Positions 17,330 through 29,342 are shown, counted from the stretch's first letter. The stretch: 62,058 bases of DNA from Anaerosolibacter carboniphilus (GCF_014205875.1 NZ_JACHEN010000032.1:1-62058); one strand, 5' to 3'. Notes: generated by a model not told the origin, from the letters alone. Translations and numbers: made by a program.

Positions 17330-18127
17330 TCATATTTCTCTAACTCGCTTCAATTCTTTCCTAAACTTTTCGATAGCCTTTTTTTCCATCCTTGAAATGG
17401 TCATCTGAGACACACCAATTTCATCAGCCACCTGTATTTGAGTCTTATTATAAAAGAATCGATCCCTAATGATTTTTATTTCTACCTCATTTAGTTTATC
17501 CATACATTTCTGAATAAAATCCCTATTCTCAATGACATCAAAATGCTTATCGTCCTCTCCCACGAGATCCATAAGCTGTAAATCCTTATCATCCCCATTG
17601 CTGTCGTAACTTAAATCTAGAGATTTTGGCGTATAAACCTGACTGGCTTCCATAGCTTCTAATACCTGTTCTTCTGTGCACTCCAAATATTCAGCAATAT
17701 CTTCAATCCTAGGAGTTCTTTGAAGGGTTTGATTTAATGCAATCCGCGCAGCATTTACCTTTTTAGATAATTCTTGGATTCTTCGTGGTACACGAATAGA
17801 CCACCCTTTATCTCTAAAATATTTTTTTATCTCACCTATGATGGTAGGTGTAGCAAAACTTGAAAATTCGAATCCCCTACTTAAGTCAAATCTTTCTATA
17901 GCATAAATAAGACCTAGAGAAGCAACTTGAAAGATATCTTCATATTCTATTCCTTTATTTACATATTTTTTCGATAGAATTTCAGCAATATATAAATATC
18001 TATTTACAAGTTCATTTCTAATATCTTTATTTTTTGTCTCTGCATATTGTTTAAATAGTTCTTTTTCAGTAGCTTTTTTCGGGGAATCTGCACCTTCATT
18101 CATCGCAGCACAGGCAACATTTTTCAT
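17330..18127 (-). CDS. sigB: RNA polymerase sigma factor, SigB/SigF family
   Basis: 265 aa. Region 2 reads EDIFQVASLGLIYAIERFDLSRGFEFSSFATPTIIGEIKKYFRD in the body of the protein with the tract GWSIRVPRR that marks the SigB/F/G group; region 4 near the C terminus has the helix-turn-helix IQVADEIGVSQMTISR. The rsbV-rsbW-sigB order and the SigB-like promoter ahead of rsbV argue for the general-stress factor rather than forespore SigF, although SigF of Clostridia sits in the similar spoIIAA-AB-AC arrangement; I favour SigB with moderate confidence. ATG overlaps the rsbW stop by 1 bp with GGGGAGGA upstream. Confidence 0.82.
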   Translation of the reverse strand: MKNVACAAMNEGADSPKKATEKELFKQYAETKNKDIRNELVNRYLYIAEILSKKYVNKGIEYEDIFQVASLGLIYAIERFDLSRGFEFSSFATPTIIGEIKKYFRDKGWSIRVPRRIQELSKKVNAARIALNQTLQRTPRIEDIAEYLECTEEQVLEAMEASQVYTPKSLDLSYDSNGDDKDLQLMDLVGEDDKHFDVIENRDFIQKCMDKLNEVEIKIIRDRFFYNKTQIQVADEIGVSQMTISRMEKKAIEKFRKELKRVREI

Positions 18128-18540
18128 TAAATATCCTCCCCTAAATACTTAGTCATCTTAATGGTTGTCCCTTCTCCCACATCTGAGATTACATCTACTT
18201 CGTCCATCAGAGATTTGATGATAAAGATTCCTAACCCTCCTTCTTTTGGACTTGTTAGATCTGGCTCTTCCAGCTGATTACAGCTAAATCCACTGCCATG
18301 GTCAATAACATGGATACTAATCTTTTCCTGATCTAGAAGAAACTTAACATCAAAGTTTGCTTCTTCTTTACAAATACCATGTTTAATGGCGTTGGTACAT
18401 GCCTCGGCTACGGCAACTTTAATGTCCTCTAACTCTTCTACATTGAAACCCATTCTGCTCGCTACTGCGGATGCTGTCAATCGCACGACACTTACATATT
18501 CTGGCTTGCTAGGTACAGATATGGACAAGCTATCAGTCAT
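18127..18540 (-). CDS. rsbW: Anti-sigma factor serine kinase RsbW
   Basis: 137 aa, a GHKL-type ATPase that binds and inhibits its sigma factor and phosphorylates the anti-anti-sigma factor. N box EACTNAIKHG, G1 box DHGSGF and G2 box GGLGIFIIKSLMDEV are visible. The ATG at 18540 is chosen because AGAAGGTGG lies 8 nt upstream and because the length before VPSKPEYV then fits known RsbW proteins; a GTG at 18582 or TTG at 18606 would lengthen it. Middle gene of rsbV-rsbW-sigB. Confidence 0.85.
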   Translation of the reverse strand: MTDSLSISVPSKPEYVSVVRLTASAVASRMGFNVEELEDIKVAVAEACTNAIKHGICKEEANFDVKFLLDQEKISIHVIDHGSGFSCNQLEEPDLTSPKEGGLGIFIIKSLMDEVDVISDVGEGTTIKMTKYLGEDI

Positions 18541-18598
18541 TTGATTTTCCACCTTCTCTATCATTATATTATTATTTATCACGGATCTATTCACCCTT

Positions 18599-18913
18599 CT
18601 ATTCAATTACAAATATTTTATTAAGGCCAGTAATCGTTAACAGCTTGGATATATTTGATTTTGCATTGGAAATAATGATGTTTTTATTTTCCTGCTTCAG
18701 TCTCTTTAATGCACCAATGAGAACTCCCAAACCTGTACTATCTATATAATCTAACTCCAAACAGTTAATCTTTATGCTTGTATTATGTTCATTTAAAATT
18801 TGTACCAATGTTTCTTTTAATTTATTTGCTGTATATATATCTATTTCTCCAATGACATCTACAATCCATAAATCATCTTCTTGGTTTAAAATTGTATTAA
18901 TATTAAGTGACAC
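18599..18913 (-). CDS. rsbV: Anti-anti-sigma factor RsbV
   Basis: 104-aa STAS-domain protein. The phosphorylatable serine is Ser59 in IDSTGLG; unphosphorylated RsbV sequesters RsbW and frees the sigma factor. Start is GTG at 18913 with GGGGG 7 nt upstream. First gene of the three-gene module; no RsbU-type phosphatase is encoded in the window, so the activating input must lie elsewhere. Confidence 0.9.
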   Translation of the reverse strand: MSLNINTILNQEDDLWIVDVIGEIDIYTANKLKETLVQILNEHNTSIKINCLELDYIDSTGLGVLIGALKRLKQENKNIIISNAKSNISKLLTITGLNKIFVIE

Positions 18914-18944
18914 AAAACGACCCCCTTCATTTTTCTTTTAAATA

Positions 18945-18969
18945 TTACCCGTAAAAATATAGATTAAAC
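18945..18969 (-). promoter_or_regulatory. SigB-type promoter of rsbV-rsbW-sigB
   Basis: Minus strand GTTTAA (18969-18964), 13-nt spacer, GGGTAA (18950-18945), which fits the SigB consensus GTTTAA-N13/14-GGGWAW. Predicts positive autoregulation of the module. No competing SigA promoter is obvious. Confidence 0.75.
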
Positions 18970-19002
18970 ATTCAATTTAAAAATCCTCTTTCTTATTTAT
19001 CT

Positions 19003-19038
19003 AAAAAAAAATACGCAAAAGCTCTCGTCTTTTGCGCA
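19003..19038 (-). terminator. Terminator after gyrA
   Basis: Minus strand GCGCAAAAG stem (19037-19029) with CTTTTGCGT (19021-19013) then nine Ts. It lies 150 bp beyond the gyrA stop, so the gyrA transcript has a long 3' tail, in which I see no gene. Confidence 0.85.
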
Positions 19039-19184
19039 ATCGTCAAATAAGGGGGGTTTTGGGGTTTTTGCTAGAAAATTATATACAGTTTTCCAGCAAT
19101 TGCATAAGGATCGTTGAAATCTATTCCCTATATTCCTATATATACCCCCCTATGCTTTTTAAAACATCTTTTTATAGAAATTTT

Positions 19185-21623
19185 TTATTCTTCCTCTTCA
19201 GCGCCCTGAGCAACTTTTGCTATGGATACAATATTTGTATCTTGACCTACTCTCATGAGGGTAACTCCCTGGGTATTTCTTCCCATTCTTGAGATGTACC
19301 TTACCTCTAATCGAATGATGACACCGTCTGCACTGATCAACATCACATCATCCTCATCACTCACGACCTTAGCACCTACAATAAGTCCTGTCTTATCCTT
19401 TGTATTGTAGGTAATAATACCTTTTCCACCTCTGGATTGAATTCTATATTCTTCTAAATCCGTCCTCTTTCCAAAACCATATTCACTTACAACCAGTAAA
19501 TCACTGCCTTCTGATACCAGTTCCATGGCTACGATATGATCTTCATCCGAGAGATTCATTCCTTTTACACCCATGGCTGATCTACCCATATCCCTCACAT
19601 CGTTTTCATCAAAACGGATAGACATTCCCTCTCTAGTGACCATGATGATCTCTTGTTTACCATCAGTTAGCTTTACGCTAATTAACTCATCATCTTCCCT
19701 TAAGCTAATGGCAATCAAACCTGCTTTTCTAGATGTATCGAACTGAGATAATTCTGTTTTCTTAATGATTCCCAGTTTTGTAGCTAAAATGAGGAACTTA
19801 TTGTTCTCAAATTCTTTGATAGGGATTACAGCTGTTATTTTTTCATTTGGCTGAAGCTGGAGCAGATTTACAATAGCGGTACCCTTCGCCTGTCTTTTTG
19901 CTTCTGGAATTTCATAGGCTTTTAATCGATAAGCTCTACCTAAACTTGTAAAGAACAATACATAATTATGGGTGGACGTGGTAAACAAGTGCTCCACAAA
20001 ATCCTCTTCCCTAGTAGTGTGTCCTGTTACTCCTTTTCCGCCTCTTTTTTGAATCTTATAGGTGTTGGCTGGGAGTCTCTTGATATATCCAAAATGAGTC
20101 AATGTAATGGCTACTTCTTCTTCTTGGATTAAGTCTTCCATATCGATTTCATCGGCAGCTGCTGTAATGGCAGTTCTTCTCTCATCTCCATAAGCCTCTT
20201 TAACTTCAATCAATTCTTCCTTGATAATATTTAAAAGCAATCTTTCATTGGCAAGAATCTCTCTATATTGATTAATCATCATGATTAACTCTTCATATTC
20301 TGCGTCAATTTTTTCCCTCTCTAATCCAGTCAACCTTTGAAGACGCATATCTAAGATAGCTTGGGCTTGTTTTTCTGATAAAGAAAACTCATTCATCAGC
20401 CTTGTTTTTGCTTCCTGCGTATTGGCAGAGCTTCTGATTAGACTGATCACTGCATCAATATGATCCAAAGCAATTTTTAAACCTTCTAAGATATGGGCTC
20501 GATCTTCAGCTTTTGCCAGATCATATTGAGTTCTTCTGGTCACCACGTCTTTTTGATGCTCTAGATAGTGGTAAATCACCTCTTGTAGATTTAATATTTT
20601 AGGCTCTCCATTTACCAAAGCAATCATAATGATACTGAAGGTATCCTGCATTTGGGTATGCTTATACAGCTTATTGAGGACAACATTCGGATTAGCGTCA
20701 CGCTTTAATTCTATGACAATTCGCATTCCTGTACGGTCGCTTTCGTCCCTTAAGTCGGAAATACCCTCTATTTTCTTATCCCTTACCAACTCCGCAATCT
20801 TTTCAATCAGCTTTGCTTTATTCACCTGATAAGGAATTTCACTGACAATGATTTGAGTTTTTCCCTTTGCCGTCTGCTCAATTTCTGCATTGGCACGAAC
20901 GGTTACCCTACCTTGTCCTGTACGATAGGCTTCCTTGATGCTTTCATATCCCATGATCGTAGCTCCCGTTGGAAAATCTGGGCCTTTTACAATCTTAATC
21001 AAATCCTCAATATTTGTATCTTCATCATCAATCATTTTTACCGTAGCATCGATGACTTCATTTAAGTTATGGGGCGGAATGGATGTGGCCATCCCCACGG
21101 CAATACCATTGGATCCATTTACCAGAAGGTTTGGATACCTACTAGGCAATACGGCAGGTTCTTTCAATGTTTCATCGAAGTTTGGTACAAAATCTACGGT
21201 TTCCTTCCCAATATCCCGCAGCAATTCGATGGCAAGCTTAGACATCCTTGCCTCCGTATAACGCATGGCTGCTGCTCCATCTCCATCAACAGAACCAAAG
21301 TTTCCATGGCCATCTACCAACAGATATCTAGTGGAAAAGTCTTGGGCCATTCTAACCATCGCCTCATACACAGAGCTATCTCCGTGGGGATGATATTTAC
21401 CCAACACGTCACCGACGATACGGGCAGATTTTCTATGGGGCTTATCGGGAGATAGACCCAACTCACTCATGGCATACAAAATCCTTCTATGCACAGGCTT
21501 TAAACCATCTCGCACATCAGGCAAGGCACGTCCTACGATAACACTCATGGCGTAGTCAATATAGGATTTTTTCATTTCCTCTTCTATATCAATTTGTAAT
21601 AATTTACTAGTATCCTCTACCAT
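19185..21623 (-). CDS. gyrA: DNA gyrase subunit A
   Basis: 812 aa, the breakage-reunion subunit of gyrase (A2B2), which introduces negative supercoils. The catalytic Tyr lies in [10 protein letters not shown] near residue 122; the quinolone-binding helix reads [12 protein letters not shown] with the usual Ser and Glu, so a susceptible-type pocket. The C-terminal beta-pinwheel contains a GyrA box KRGGKG near residue 530, which marks gyrase rather than topoisomerase IV. The ATG has a GGGGGAACAG site. Placed 15 bp after gyrB, presumably co-transcribed. Confidence 0.98.
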   Translation of the reverse strand: MVEDTSKLLQIDIEEEMKKSYIDYAMSVIVGRALPDVRDGLKPVHRRILYAMSELGLSPDKPHRKSARIVGDVLGKYHPHGDSSVYEAMVRMAQDFSTRYLLVDGHGNFGSVDGDGAAAMRYTEARMSKLAIELLRDIGKETVDFVPNFDETLKEPAVLPSRYPNLLVNGSNGIAVGMATSIPPHNLNEVIDATVKMIDDEDTNIEDLIKIVKGPDFPTGATIMGYESIKEAYRTGQGRVTVRANAEIEQTAKGKTQIIVSEIPYQVNKAKLIEKIAELVRDKKIEGISDLRDESDRTGMRIVIELKRDANPNVVLNKLYKHTQMQDTFSIIMIALVNGEPKILNLQEVIYHYLEHQKDVVTRRTQYDLAKAEDRAHILEGLKIALDHIDAVISLIRSSANTQEAKTRLMNEFSLSEKQAQAILDMRLQRLTGLEREKIDAEYEELIMMINQYREILANERLLLNIIKEELIEVKEAYGDERRTAITAAADEIDMEDLIQEEEVAITLTHFGYIKRLPANTYKIQKRGGKGVTGHTTREEDFVEHLFTTSTHNYVLFFTSLGRAYRLKAYEIPEAKRQAKGTAIVNLLQLQPNEKITAVIPIKEFENNKFLILATKLGIIKKTELSQFDTSRKAGLIAISLREDDELISVKLTDGKQEIIMVTREGMSIRFDENDVRDMGRSAMGVKGMNLSDEDHIVAMELVSEGSDLLVVSEYGFGKRTDLEEYRIQSRGGKGIITYNTKDKTGLIVGAKVVSDEDDVMLISADGVIIRLEVRYISRMGRNTQGVTLMRVGQDTNIVSIAKVAQGAEEEE

Positions 21624-21638
21624 TTCTGTTCCCCCTTA

Positions 21639-23585
<1,947 letters not shown>

Positions 23586-23631
23586 CTATTTTTTATGCTT
23601 ATGTTTATTTACAATCATCTTTTTCAGACTG

Positions 23632-23656
23632 CAAAAAGGCACACTGGGTGTGCTCA
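23632..23656 (-). terminator. Hairpin between remB and gyrB
   Basis: Minus strand GCACAC-CCA-GTGTGC followed by CTTTTTG. Likely ends the recF-remB transcript, so gyrB would use a promoter in the 90 bp after it. Confidence 0.65.
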
Positions 23657-23683
23657 TTTTTCAAATACCTACGGATGTCTATA

Positions 23684-23980
23684 CTAAAGGTGGAGTTCCT
23701 CCATAAAATTTGTTCGTTTTTGAAGGGTTACGGAGGAGATAGGAGAGTAATAAATTATTGTTTTTATTTCCTTAGATGATTTTCCCGATTTTTTGATTCT
23801 TTTCTCCGTAATAATGCAAGACTTTGGTTCTTCCTCTGAGATTCTTACAATAAATCCTTCTTCTTCAGCAATTTTTAAAAATTCCTTGCTATCCTTTGAT
23901 TTGGATATGGAAGTAATATCCACAATCGATATAATATCTTTTGTGGGAACAACCACATCTCCTCCCAGATGAAGAAACAT
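23684..23980 (-). CDS. remB: Extracellular matrix regulator RemB (DUF370)
   Basis: 98 aa. The opening MFLHLGGDVVVPTKDIISIVD is the DUF370 signature. In B. subtilis RemA and RemB regulate matrix genes, and remB (yaaB) lies between recF and gyrB exactly as here. The start at 23980 has GGAGG about 6 nt upstream; a 10-residue longer reading is unsupported. The C-terminal tail after about residue 85 is variable. Its targets in Clostridia are unknown. Confidence 0.9.
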   Translation of the reverse strand: MFLHLGGDVVVPTKDIISIVDITSISKSKDSKEFLKIAEEEGFIVRISEEEPKSCIITEKRIKKSGKSSKEIKTIIYYSPISSVTLQKRTNFMEELHL

Positions 23981-24089
23981 ACAAACGCCTCCTTCATAAA
24001 ATATCCACACTATATTATAACCTTTTCAATTCAAGTATAAAAGATTTTTTACACATATGGGAAAAGAATAAGACTTTACTCCCTATTTT

Positions 24090-25229
24090 TCATTTACTTT
24101 TCAATTCGTTGATATCCTTTTCATCATTTTGCCGGACAGTAGCTTTCTCCACATAATAAATGTTTTTTGCTTCCAGATTTAATGTAGATAAGGCATTTAA
24201 ATCCGTCGTAGTAATAAATGTTTGAATATCCCTTAAACTCTTTACGAGAAAAGCTTGTCTTTTTACATCTAGTTCGGACATCACATCATCTAAAAGTAAG
24301 ATAGGATATTCTCCCGTTTCTGCTTTCATTAATTCAATCTCTGCCAATTTTAAGGCTAACGCAGAAGTTCTTTGCTGCCCTTGAGATCCAAAAATTCGGA
24401 TATCAATACCATTCACATAGACGCCCAAATCATCTCTATGGGGACCTACGGTGGTAGTTCCTCTTTGTATATCTATATCCAGTACCTTCTTCAAATCCCT
24501 ATGAAAATAATGTTGAATCCTTTCTTCATCGTGAACTTCTTTAATATTGCTCATATATTTTATTTCAAGATTTTCCTTATTATCTGTAATTTTACGATGA
24601 AGTAATCTGCTTAATGTATTTAAACGAAGAATAAACTTTATTCTTTCTTTCATAATACTGGTTCCCAATTCAACTAACTTTTCATCCCATATATCTAAAG
24701 TTGCCATATATTTTCGATCATGATGTATCTTCTTTAATAGATTATTTCTTTGTATCAATACACGATTATATTGTCCCAGTTGATGGTAATATCGGGGCTT
24801 CATGTTGGATATTTCTATATCCATGAATTTTCTTCTCTCTACAGGGCCTTCTTTCACTAACTTTAAATCTTCTGGTGAAAATACAATCACATGAACATTG
24901 CTCAGCAAATCAACATTTTTTGTTAAAGTTACCCCATTTACTTTCATCTGTTTTTTCTTATTTTCTTCTAACTTTATTTCAACAGAAACACTGGTATATT
25001 TTTTTTCTCCTTCCACATGAATATAGGATTTATCTTTATCCATCTTAATGATTTCTCTTTCTTTGCTGGTTCGGAAGGATTTTCCCGTTCCTGTCATATA
25101 AATAGCTTCTAAAATATTTGTTTTTCCCTGGGCGTTATCACCAATAAATACGTTCATCTTTGGATGAAGCTTTAAGTCCAATTGATGATAATTTCTAAAG
25201 TTAATTAACTTTAACTTCCTTAAATACAC
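24090..25229 (-). CDS. recF: DNA replication and repair protein RecF
   Basis: 379 aa SMC-like ATPase that loads RecA at single-stranded gaps together with RecO and RecR. Walker A is GDNAQGKTN near residue 30, the signature is SQGQQRTSALALKLAE, and Walker B LLLDDVMSELD. The GTG at 25229 is used since AAGGGG lies 8 nt upstream and it gives the family-typical N terminus V-YLRKLKLINFRNY. It follows yaaA by about 65 bp, as in most Firmicutes. Confidence 0.96.
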   Translation of the reverse strand: MYLRKLKLINFRNYHQLDLKLHPKMNVFIGDNAQGKTNILEAIYMTGTGKSFRTSKEREIIKMDKDKSYIHVEGEKKYTSVSVEIKLEENKKKQMKVNGVTLTKNVDLLSNVHVIVFSPEDLKLVKEGPVERRKFMDIEISNMKPRYYHQLGQYNRVLIQRNNLLKKIHHDRKYMATLDIWDEKLVELGTSIMKERIKFILRLNTLSRLLHRKITDNKENLEIKYMSNIKEVHDEERIQHYFHRDLKKVLDIDIQRGTTTVGPHRDDLGVYVNGIDIRIFGSQGQQRTSALALKLAEIELMKAETGEYPILLLDDVMSELDVKRQAFLVKSLRDIQTFITTTDLNALSTLNLEAKNIYYVEKATVRQNDEKDINELKSK

Positions 25230-25295
25230 GCTGAGCACCCCTTGATCTCACAATATCTGATCATACCTAGAGATTTTTTCTAAAAATATTTTTAT

Positions 25296-25508
25296 CTATT
25301 CTATCACTTTTACTTTATTTCCTTGAATTTCAACAACATCTCCGACCCTAATCTTTTTACCTCTCTGATATTCCTTTATTCCATTTAACTTTACCATACC
25401 ATCTTGAATCATGAGCTTTGCATGGCCTCCTGACTGTACTAAGTCCGCCATTTTCAATAGTTGATCCAATTTAATGTATTCCTCTTGTATTTTGATTTCT
25501 TTATACAT
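25296..25508 (-). CDS. yaaA: S4 domain-containing protein YaaA
   Basis: 70-aa RNA-binding S4-like protein found between dnaN and recF in Firmicutes. The S4 core is visible as LDQLLKMADLVQSGGHAK...IQDGMVKLNG and RGKKIRVGDVVEI. In B. subtilis YaaA is linked to 50S ribosomal subunit assembly; a precise role here is inferred from the family. The ATG has GGAAGGTCTCCT upstream. Confidence 0.93.
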   Translation of the reverse strand: MYKEIKIQEEYIKLDQLLKMADLVQSGGHAKLMIQDGMVKLNGIKEYQRGKKIRVGDVVEIQGNKVKVIE

Positions 25509-25647
25509 AGGAGACCTTCCTTTCTGCCATCATTTTATCTCTATCATGGGATATTTTACGCCCAATTATTCCAATGTATCTATTATATAGAACTATTTCT
25601 TATTTTGAAAGATAATTATATTTGACTTACTTTGACCTTTATTGTAT

Positions 25648-25676
25648 ACAATATTCTTATTTCTTACAAGTGTCAA
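25648..25676 (-). promoter_or_regulatory. Promoter of yaaA-recF
   Basis: Minus strand TTGACA (25676-25671), 17-nt spacer, TATTGT (25653-25648). It lies after the dnaN terminator, so yaaA-recF-remB can be transcribed independently of dnaA-dnaN. Confidence 0.7.
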
Positions 25677-25699
25677 ATATTTCATTTTTCAAATCTTTC

Positions 25700-25729
25700 A
25701 AAAAAAGGAACCCATATTGAATGGGCTCC
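25700..25729 (-). terminator. Terminator after dnaN
   Basis: Minus strand GGAGCCCAT-tcaat-ATGGGTTCC followed by seven Ts, starting 4 bp past the dnaN stop. Confidence 0.92.
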
Positions 25730-25733
25730 CGTG

Positions 25734-26837
25734 CTAACCTGCCAGTCTAACAGGCAATACCAAATAGGTATAGTTATTCGTATCCGTCGGCTTGATGATA
25801 CATGGACTTACATTGGTCGTAAAGTCTAGGTATATCTCATCACTATCAAGTATTTTCAACGCATCTAGAAAATACTTGGAATTAAATCCGATATCGATAT
25901 CCTCACCTTCCAGTTCAATACGTAAGTTCTCAAATACCCTACCAATTTCGGCATTGGAAGTAATAGTCATCATTTCATCCTTTACTGAGAATTTAATCAG
26001 ATTGTTCTTACCTTCTCGAGCTAGAAGAGACGCCCTTTCAATACTATCCAATAGATCTCTGGTTTTCACTTTTACCCTTGATTTAAACTCCTTTGGGATA
26101 ATCTGCTTATAATTTATAAATTCTCCCTCCAGCAATCTAGAAATAATCCGAACATTTGCCATTTGGAACAACACATGCTTATCCGTAAAGAATATCTCTA
26201 CTTTAGAATTTTCCTCTTCTGATAAAATCCTATGAATTTCATTCAAAGTTTTTCCTGGAATAACAGCCTTATTATTAAAGTCTGTCTTTATATTTCCTTG
26301 TCTTAAGGACAATCTATATCCATCTAAAGCTACCATATTGATGATTCCCTCTTGTATCTCCATGAGAACACCAGTCAGAATAGGTCTTGTCTCATCTAAT
26401 GCCGTTGCAAAAGCTGTTTGACGAATCATATTTTTTAATAAATCCTGAGGTATTTCGTAAATATTCTCTTCTTCAATGGCTGGTAGCTCTGGAAACTCTA
26501 TGGATGGTTGTCCTATCAATGTGAATTCTGAGTTCTCACATCGAATCGTTATATTGTTTGTTTCATCCACTTCAACTTCCACGTCTGCATCAGGAAGCTT
26601 TCGAATAATATCGCCTAGGAGCCTTGATGAAATAACTATGGATCCTTCAGAGACGATGTTTGCTTCTATGTAGTGTTCTATGCCAACCTCTAGGTCTGTC
26701 CCAACTAATTTTAGTTTTTGTCCGCAGGTTTCAATCAATATTCCTTTTAGTATAGGTAATGTGGTTTTTGTTGAAACAGCTTTTTGAACGATATTGATAC
26801 TAGCTGACAGGTTTTTTTGACTGCAAATAAATTTCAT
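25734..26837 (-). CDS. dnaN: DNA polymerase III sliding clamp (beta subunit)
   Basis: 367 aa, forms the ring-shaped dimer that tethers the replicative polymerase. The three clamp domains are recognisable: the start MKFICSQKNLSASINIVQKAV, the middle-domain block ATALDETRPILTGVLM, and the C-terminal TYLVLPVRL. It follows dnaA after a 235-bp spacer filled with DnaA boxes, so its transcription is likely sensitive to DnaA. Confidence 0.97.
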   Translation of the reverse strand: MKFICSQKNLSASINIVQKAVSTKTTLPILKGILIETCGQKLKLVGTDLEVGIEHYIEANIVSEGSIVISSRLLGDIIRKLPDADVEVEVDETNNITIRCENSEFTLIGQPSIEFPELPAIEEENIYEIPQDLLKNMIRQTAFATALDETRPILTGVLMEIQEGIINMVALDGYRLSLRQGNIKTDFNNKAVIPGKTLNEIHRILSEEENSKVEIFFTDKHVLFQMANVRIISRLLEGEFINYKQIIPKEFKSRVKVKTRDLLDSIERASLLAREGKNNLIKFSVKDEMMTITSNAEIGRVFENLRIELEGEDIDIGFNSKYFLDALKILDSDEIYLDFTTNVSPCIIKPTDTNNYTYLVLPVRLAG

Positions 26838-27066
26838 CTGTGGATAACCTCCTTATCTGAAAAAGGAATAAATAAATATAAATTTTTAGTAGTAATAGTA
26901 GTAGGGCTTGTGAATTTGTGGGTAAGTGCCTGTATTCCTTAAAAATCAATATTTAGAAGATGTTTAAAAAATGTGTATAAAGCCCCTTCACTTATCCACA
27001 TATTCCAAAAATAAAATGTTCGTTAGCACTTATGCACAAATTATTAGAGCCTTAACCACAGCCTCT
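26838..27066. other. oriC: oriC, dnaA-dnaN part (DnaA boxes)
   Basis: DnaA boxes: TGTGGATAA at 26839-26847, TGTGGGTAA at 26917-26925, TGTGTATAA at 26972-26980, TTATCCACA at 26992-27000, TTATGCACA at 27030-27038 and TTAACCACA at 27052-27060. AT-rich. In B. subtilis this interval (incC) is where strand opening starts. Confidence 0.85.
26887..26904 (+). other. DnaA-trio tract (basal origin unwinding element)
   Basis: Six consecutive trinucleotides TAG-TAG-TAA-TAG-TAG-TAG, then GG and the DnaA-box-like TGTGAATTT and TGTGGGTAA at 26909-26925. This matches the DnaA-trio/GC/DnaA-box order described for bacterial origin unwinding. Confidence 0.8.
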
Positions 27067-27072
27067 TGTGTA

Positions 27073-28419
27073 TTATTTATTCTTTATATCCTTAATCATG
27101 TTTTCTATTTTCGATTTGAAATCTATATTATTATTGATATCTTGACTAATTTTTTCGTGGGCATGGATGACTGTTGTATGATCCCTTCCCCCAAATTCAT
27201 CACCAATTTTTGGCAAAGATAAGTCTGTTAATTCACGGCATAGATACATAGCGATTTGTCTTGGATAAGAGATGGAACGAGTTCTTCTCTTTGAGTTAAA
27301 ATCATCTAGTTTTAATCCACTGTGCTCTGCAACCACCTCTTTGATAAGCGCCACGGTGATTTGCTTTGGTCTTGTAGATGAAATGATATCCTTTAATGCT
27401 TCACTGGCTAGTTCAACAGTCACTTCTTTATTGGTGAGAGAAGAGTATGCTACAATGCGAATCAAAGCACCCTCAAGCTCACGAATATTGGCCTGAATTT
27501 TTTTAGCGATATAAAGCATAACCTCATTGGGTACGTCAATGTTTTCAACCTCTGCCTTTTTTCGTAAAATGGCTATTCTTGTCTCTAAATCAGGCGGTTG
27601 AATATCTGTAATCAAACCCCATTCAAAACGGGATCTTAGTCTATCTTCTAAGGTAGGTATTTCTTTTGGTGGACGATCACTGGAAATAATAATTTGCTTA
27701 TTAGCCTCATGGAGGGCATTAAAGGTATGAAAAAATTCTTCTTGGGTTCTTTCCTTGCCTGCAATAAATTGAATATCATCGACCAAAAGCACATCTACAT
27801 TTCTATATTTATTCCGAAATTCTACGTTTTTGTCATCACGAATAGAGTTGATAAGCTCATTGGTGAATTTTTCAGAGGAAACATATACAACCTTGGCATT
27901 GGGATTTTGACCTAGGATGTAGTGACCAATGGCATGCATCAAGTGGGTTTTTCCTAATCCCACACCCCCATAAATAAACAAAGGATTATATGCCTTTGCA
28001 GGGGATTCTGCTACGGCCAACGATGCAGCATGGGCGAAGCGGTTACTATTTCCAATAACAAAGGTATCAAATACATATTTAGGATTTAAGTTGAGGGTAT
28101 CAAAGCTATCGGAAGAGCCATTATTTTGATGCTGTGGGGCTTGTTGGGTCGCCTTTATATATTTTTCGCTTCCTGGAACAATAAAGTCTAGACGATACTC
28201 ATGGGAAGTAATCTGTTTAATGGCATTCATGATTAGATTCGCGTATCTTGCTTCCAAAATACCTTTAGAAAAATCATTGATGACACCAAGAACAATAGTA
28301 TTTCCATGAATAGAAATAGGTTCTATGGGTTTTAGCCAAGTATTGTAGCTTACTTCTGTCAGCTCTGTTTTGATTAGATTTAGAGCTTTTTGCCATATAT
28401 CTGGCAGATTAACACTCAT
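27073..28419 (-). CDS. dnaA: Chromosomal replication initiator protein DnaA
   Basis: 448 aa from ATG at 28419, preceded by GGAGGTCGCTAT; a 32-residue hydrophobic extension in frame upstream is not genuine. Domain I is the first 80 residues; AAA+ domain with Walker [10 protein letters not shown] near 150, Walker [10 protein letters not shown] and sensor stretch ISSDRPP; domain IV with the DnaA signature [13 protein letters not shown] near the C terminus binds DnaA boxes. Box clusters flank the gene on both sides, so autoregulation is likely. Confidence 0.98.
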   Translation of the reverse strand: MSVNLPDIWQKALNLIKTELTEVSYNTWLKPIEPISIHGNTIVLGVINDFSKGILEARYANLIMNAIKQITSHEYRLDFIVPGSEKYIKATQQAPQHQNNGSSDSFDTLNLNPKYVFDTFVIGNSNRFAHAASLAVAESPAKAYNPLFIYGGVGLGKTHLMHAIGHYILGQNPNAKVVYVSSEKFTNELINSIRDDKNVEFRNKYRNVDVLLVDDIQFIAGKERTQEEFFHTFNALHEANKQIIISSDRPPKEIPTLEDRLRSRFEWGLITDIQPPDLETRIAILRKKAEVENIDVPNEVMLYIAKKIQANIRELEGALIRIVAYSSLTNKEVTVELASEALKDIISSTRPKQITVALIKEVVAEHSGLKLDDFNSKRRTRSISYPRQIAMYLCRELTDLSLPKIGDEFGGRDHTTVIHAHEKISQDINNNIDFKSKIENMIKDIKNK

Positions 28420-28501
28420 ATAGCGACCTCCTATCAGAATGAAATAAAAACAACCCCATAGATAAATAAAAAAATAATAGGAGTTGAAAATAGAGTATAT
28501 C

Positions 28502-28890
28502 CACAAGATATCCACAAAAATTGTTGATAGTTATGATCTTTCGAAAATTTTTGTGAATAAATTTTATGAACTGGGAAATGATTAGATTTGTGGATAACAT
28601 ATGGTATAAAAAGATATTCATAAAACCCCTGAGGGCTTGTACACAAAATCAACAGCGGTATTTAGCAATCATACACATGAAAAAATGAGATATATTCAAG
28701 GAAAAGGGAGAAACATTCTCCACTTATACACAACTTTATCCACAGTCTGTGTATAAAGTTGAATTTGTGAATATATATTTCCACTTATCAACAGTTTGTC
28801 TTAATCATATCAAATTCAAAAAGGGATTTCAATCAAAAACACAAAAATTATCCACAGGAAAAAAATGTGGTGATATCTTTATCCACAAAA
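28502..28890. other. oriC: oriC, rpmH-dnaA part (DnaA boxes)
   Basis: Perfect boxes TTATCCACA at 28736-28744, 28848-28856 and 28879-28887 and TGTGGATAA at 28589-28597; one-mismatch boxes TGTGAATAA 28552-28560, TTATACACA 28724-28732, TGTGTATAA 28748-28756 and TTATCAACA 28785-28793. Equivalent to the incAB part of the B. subtilis origin. Gene orientation switches here. Confidence 0.92.
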
Positions 28891-28910
28891 GGGTAGCAAA
28901 AATTACTTTC

Positions 28911-28939
28911 TTGACAGATTGTACGTACGAAGTTATAAT
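28911..28939 (+). promoter_or_regulatory. rpmH promoter
   Basis: Fully consensus TTGACA (28911-28916), 17-nt spacer, TATAAT (28934-28939), about 80 bp before rpmH and just after the last DnaA box. Confidence 0.92.
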
Positions 28940-29020
28940 TATTTAGTAAATGCTCATTTTAGGGATGATGTCCCTATCAATAAGATATAATATAGGTAGA
29001 TTTTGAAGGGGGTGTTTTTC

Positions 29021-29155
29021 GTGAAGATGACATATCAGCCAAAGAAGAGACAAAGAAAGAAAGAACATGGTTTTAGAAAAAGAATGAAAACGAAGTCTGG
29101 TAGAAACGTTTTAAAAAGACGTAGACTAAAGGGCAGAAAAAGTCTGACTGCTTAA
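29021..29155 (+). CDS. rpmH: 50S ribosomal protein L34
   Basis: 44 aa starting at GTG 29021 with AAGGGGGTG upstream. [19 protein letters not shown] and the C-terminal [11 protein letters not shown] are the conserved L34 sequence; extremely basic, binds 23S rRNA. First gene of the rightward origin block, with its own consensus promoter and terminator. Confidence 0.98.
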   Translation: MKMTYQPKKRQRKKEHGFRKRMKTKSGRNVLKRRRLKGRKSLTA

Positions 29156-29177
29156 GGGCCGCATAAAGTGGCCTTTT
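29153..29177 (+). terminator. Terminator after rpmH
   Basis: AAGGGCC-gcataaagt-GGCCTTT followed by further Ts, overlapping the rpmH stop codon. Partial read-through into rnpA is likely. Confidence 0.75.
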
Positions 29178-29342
29178 TCTATAACCACAGATATAGTTGG
29201 AAAATTATGAAGTGCATAAAATTATGGAAGAGAATTTAAAAAAAATTCATATTACATAGGAAATATTGTGCATACTAAGGAATAAATGACATAATGAAAA
29301 GTGCATAAAGAGGAAGGCTTTCATTAAAAGGAAGGAAAAACC

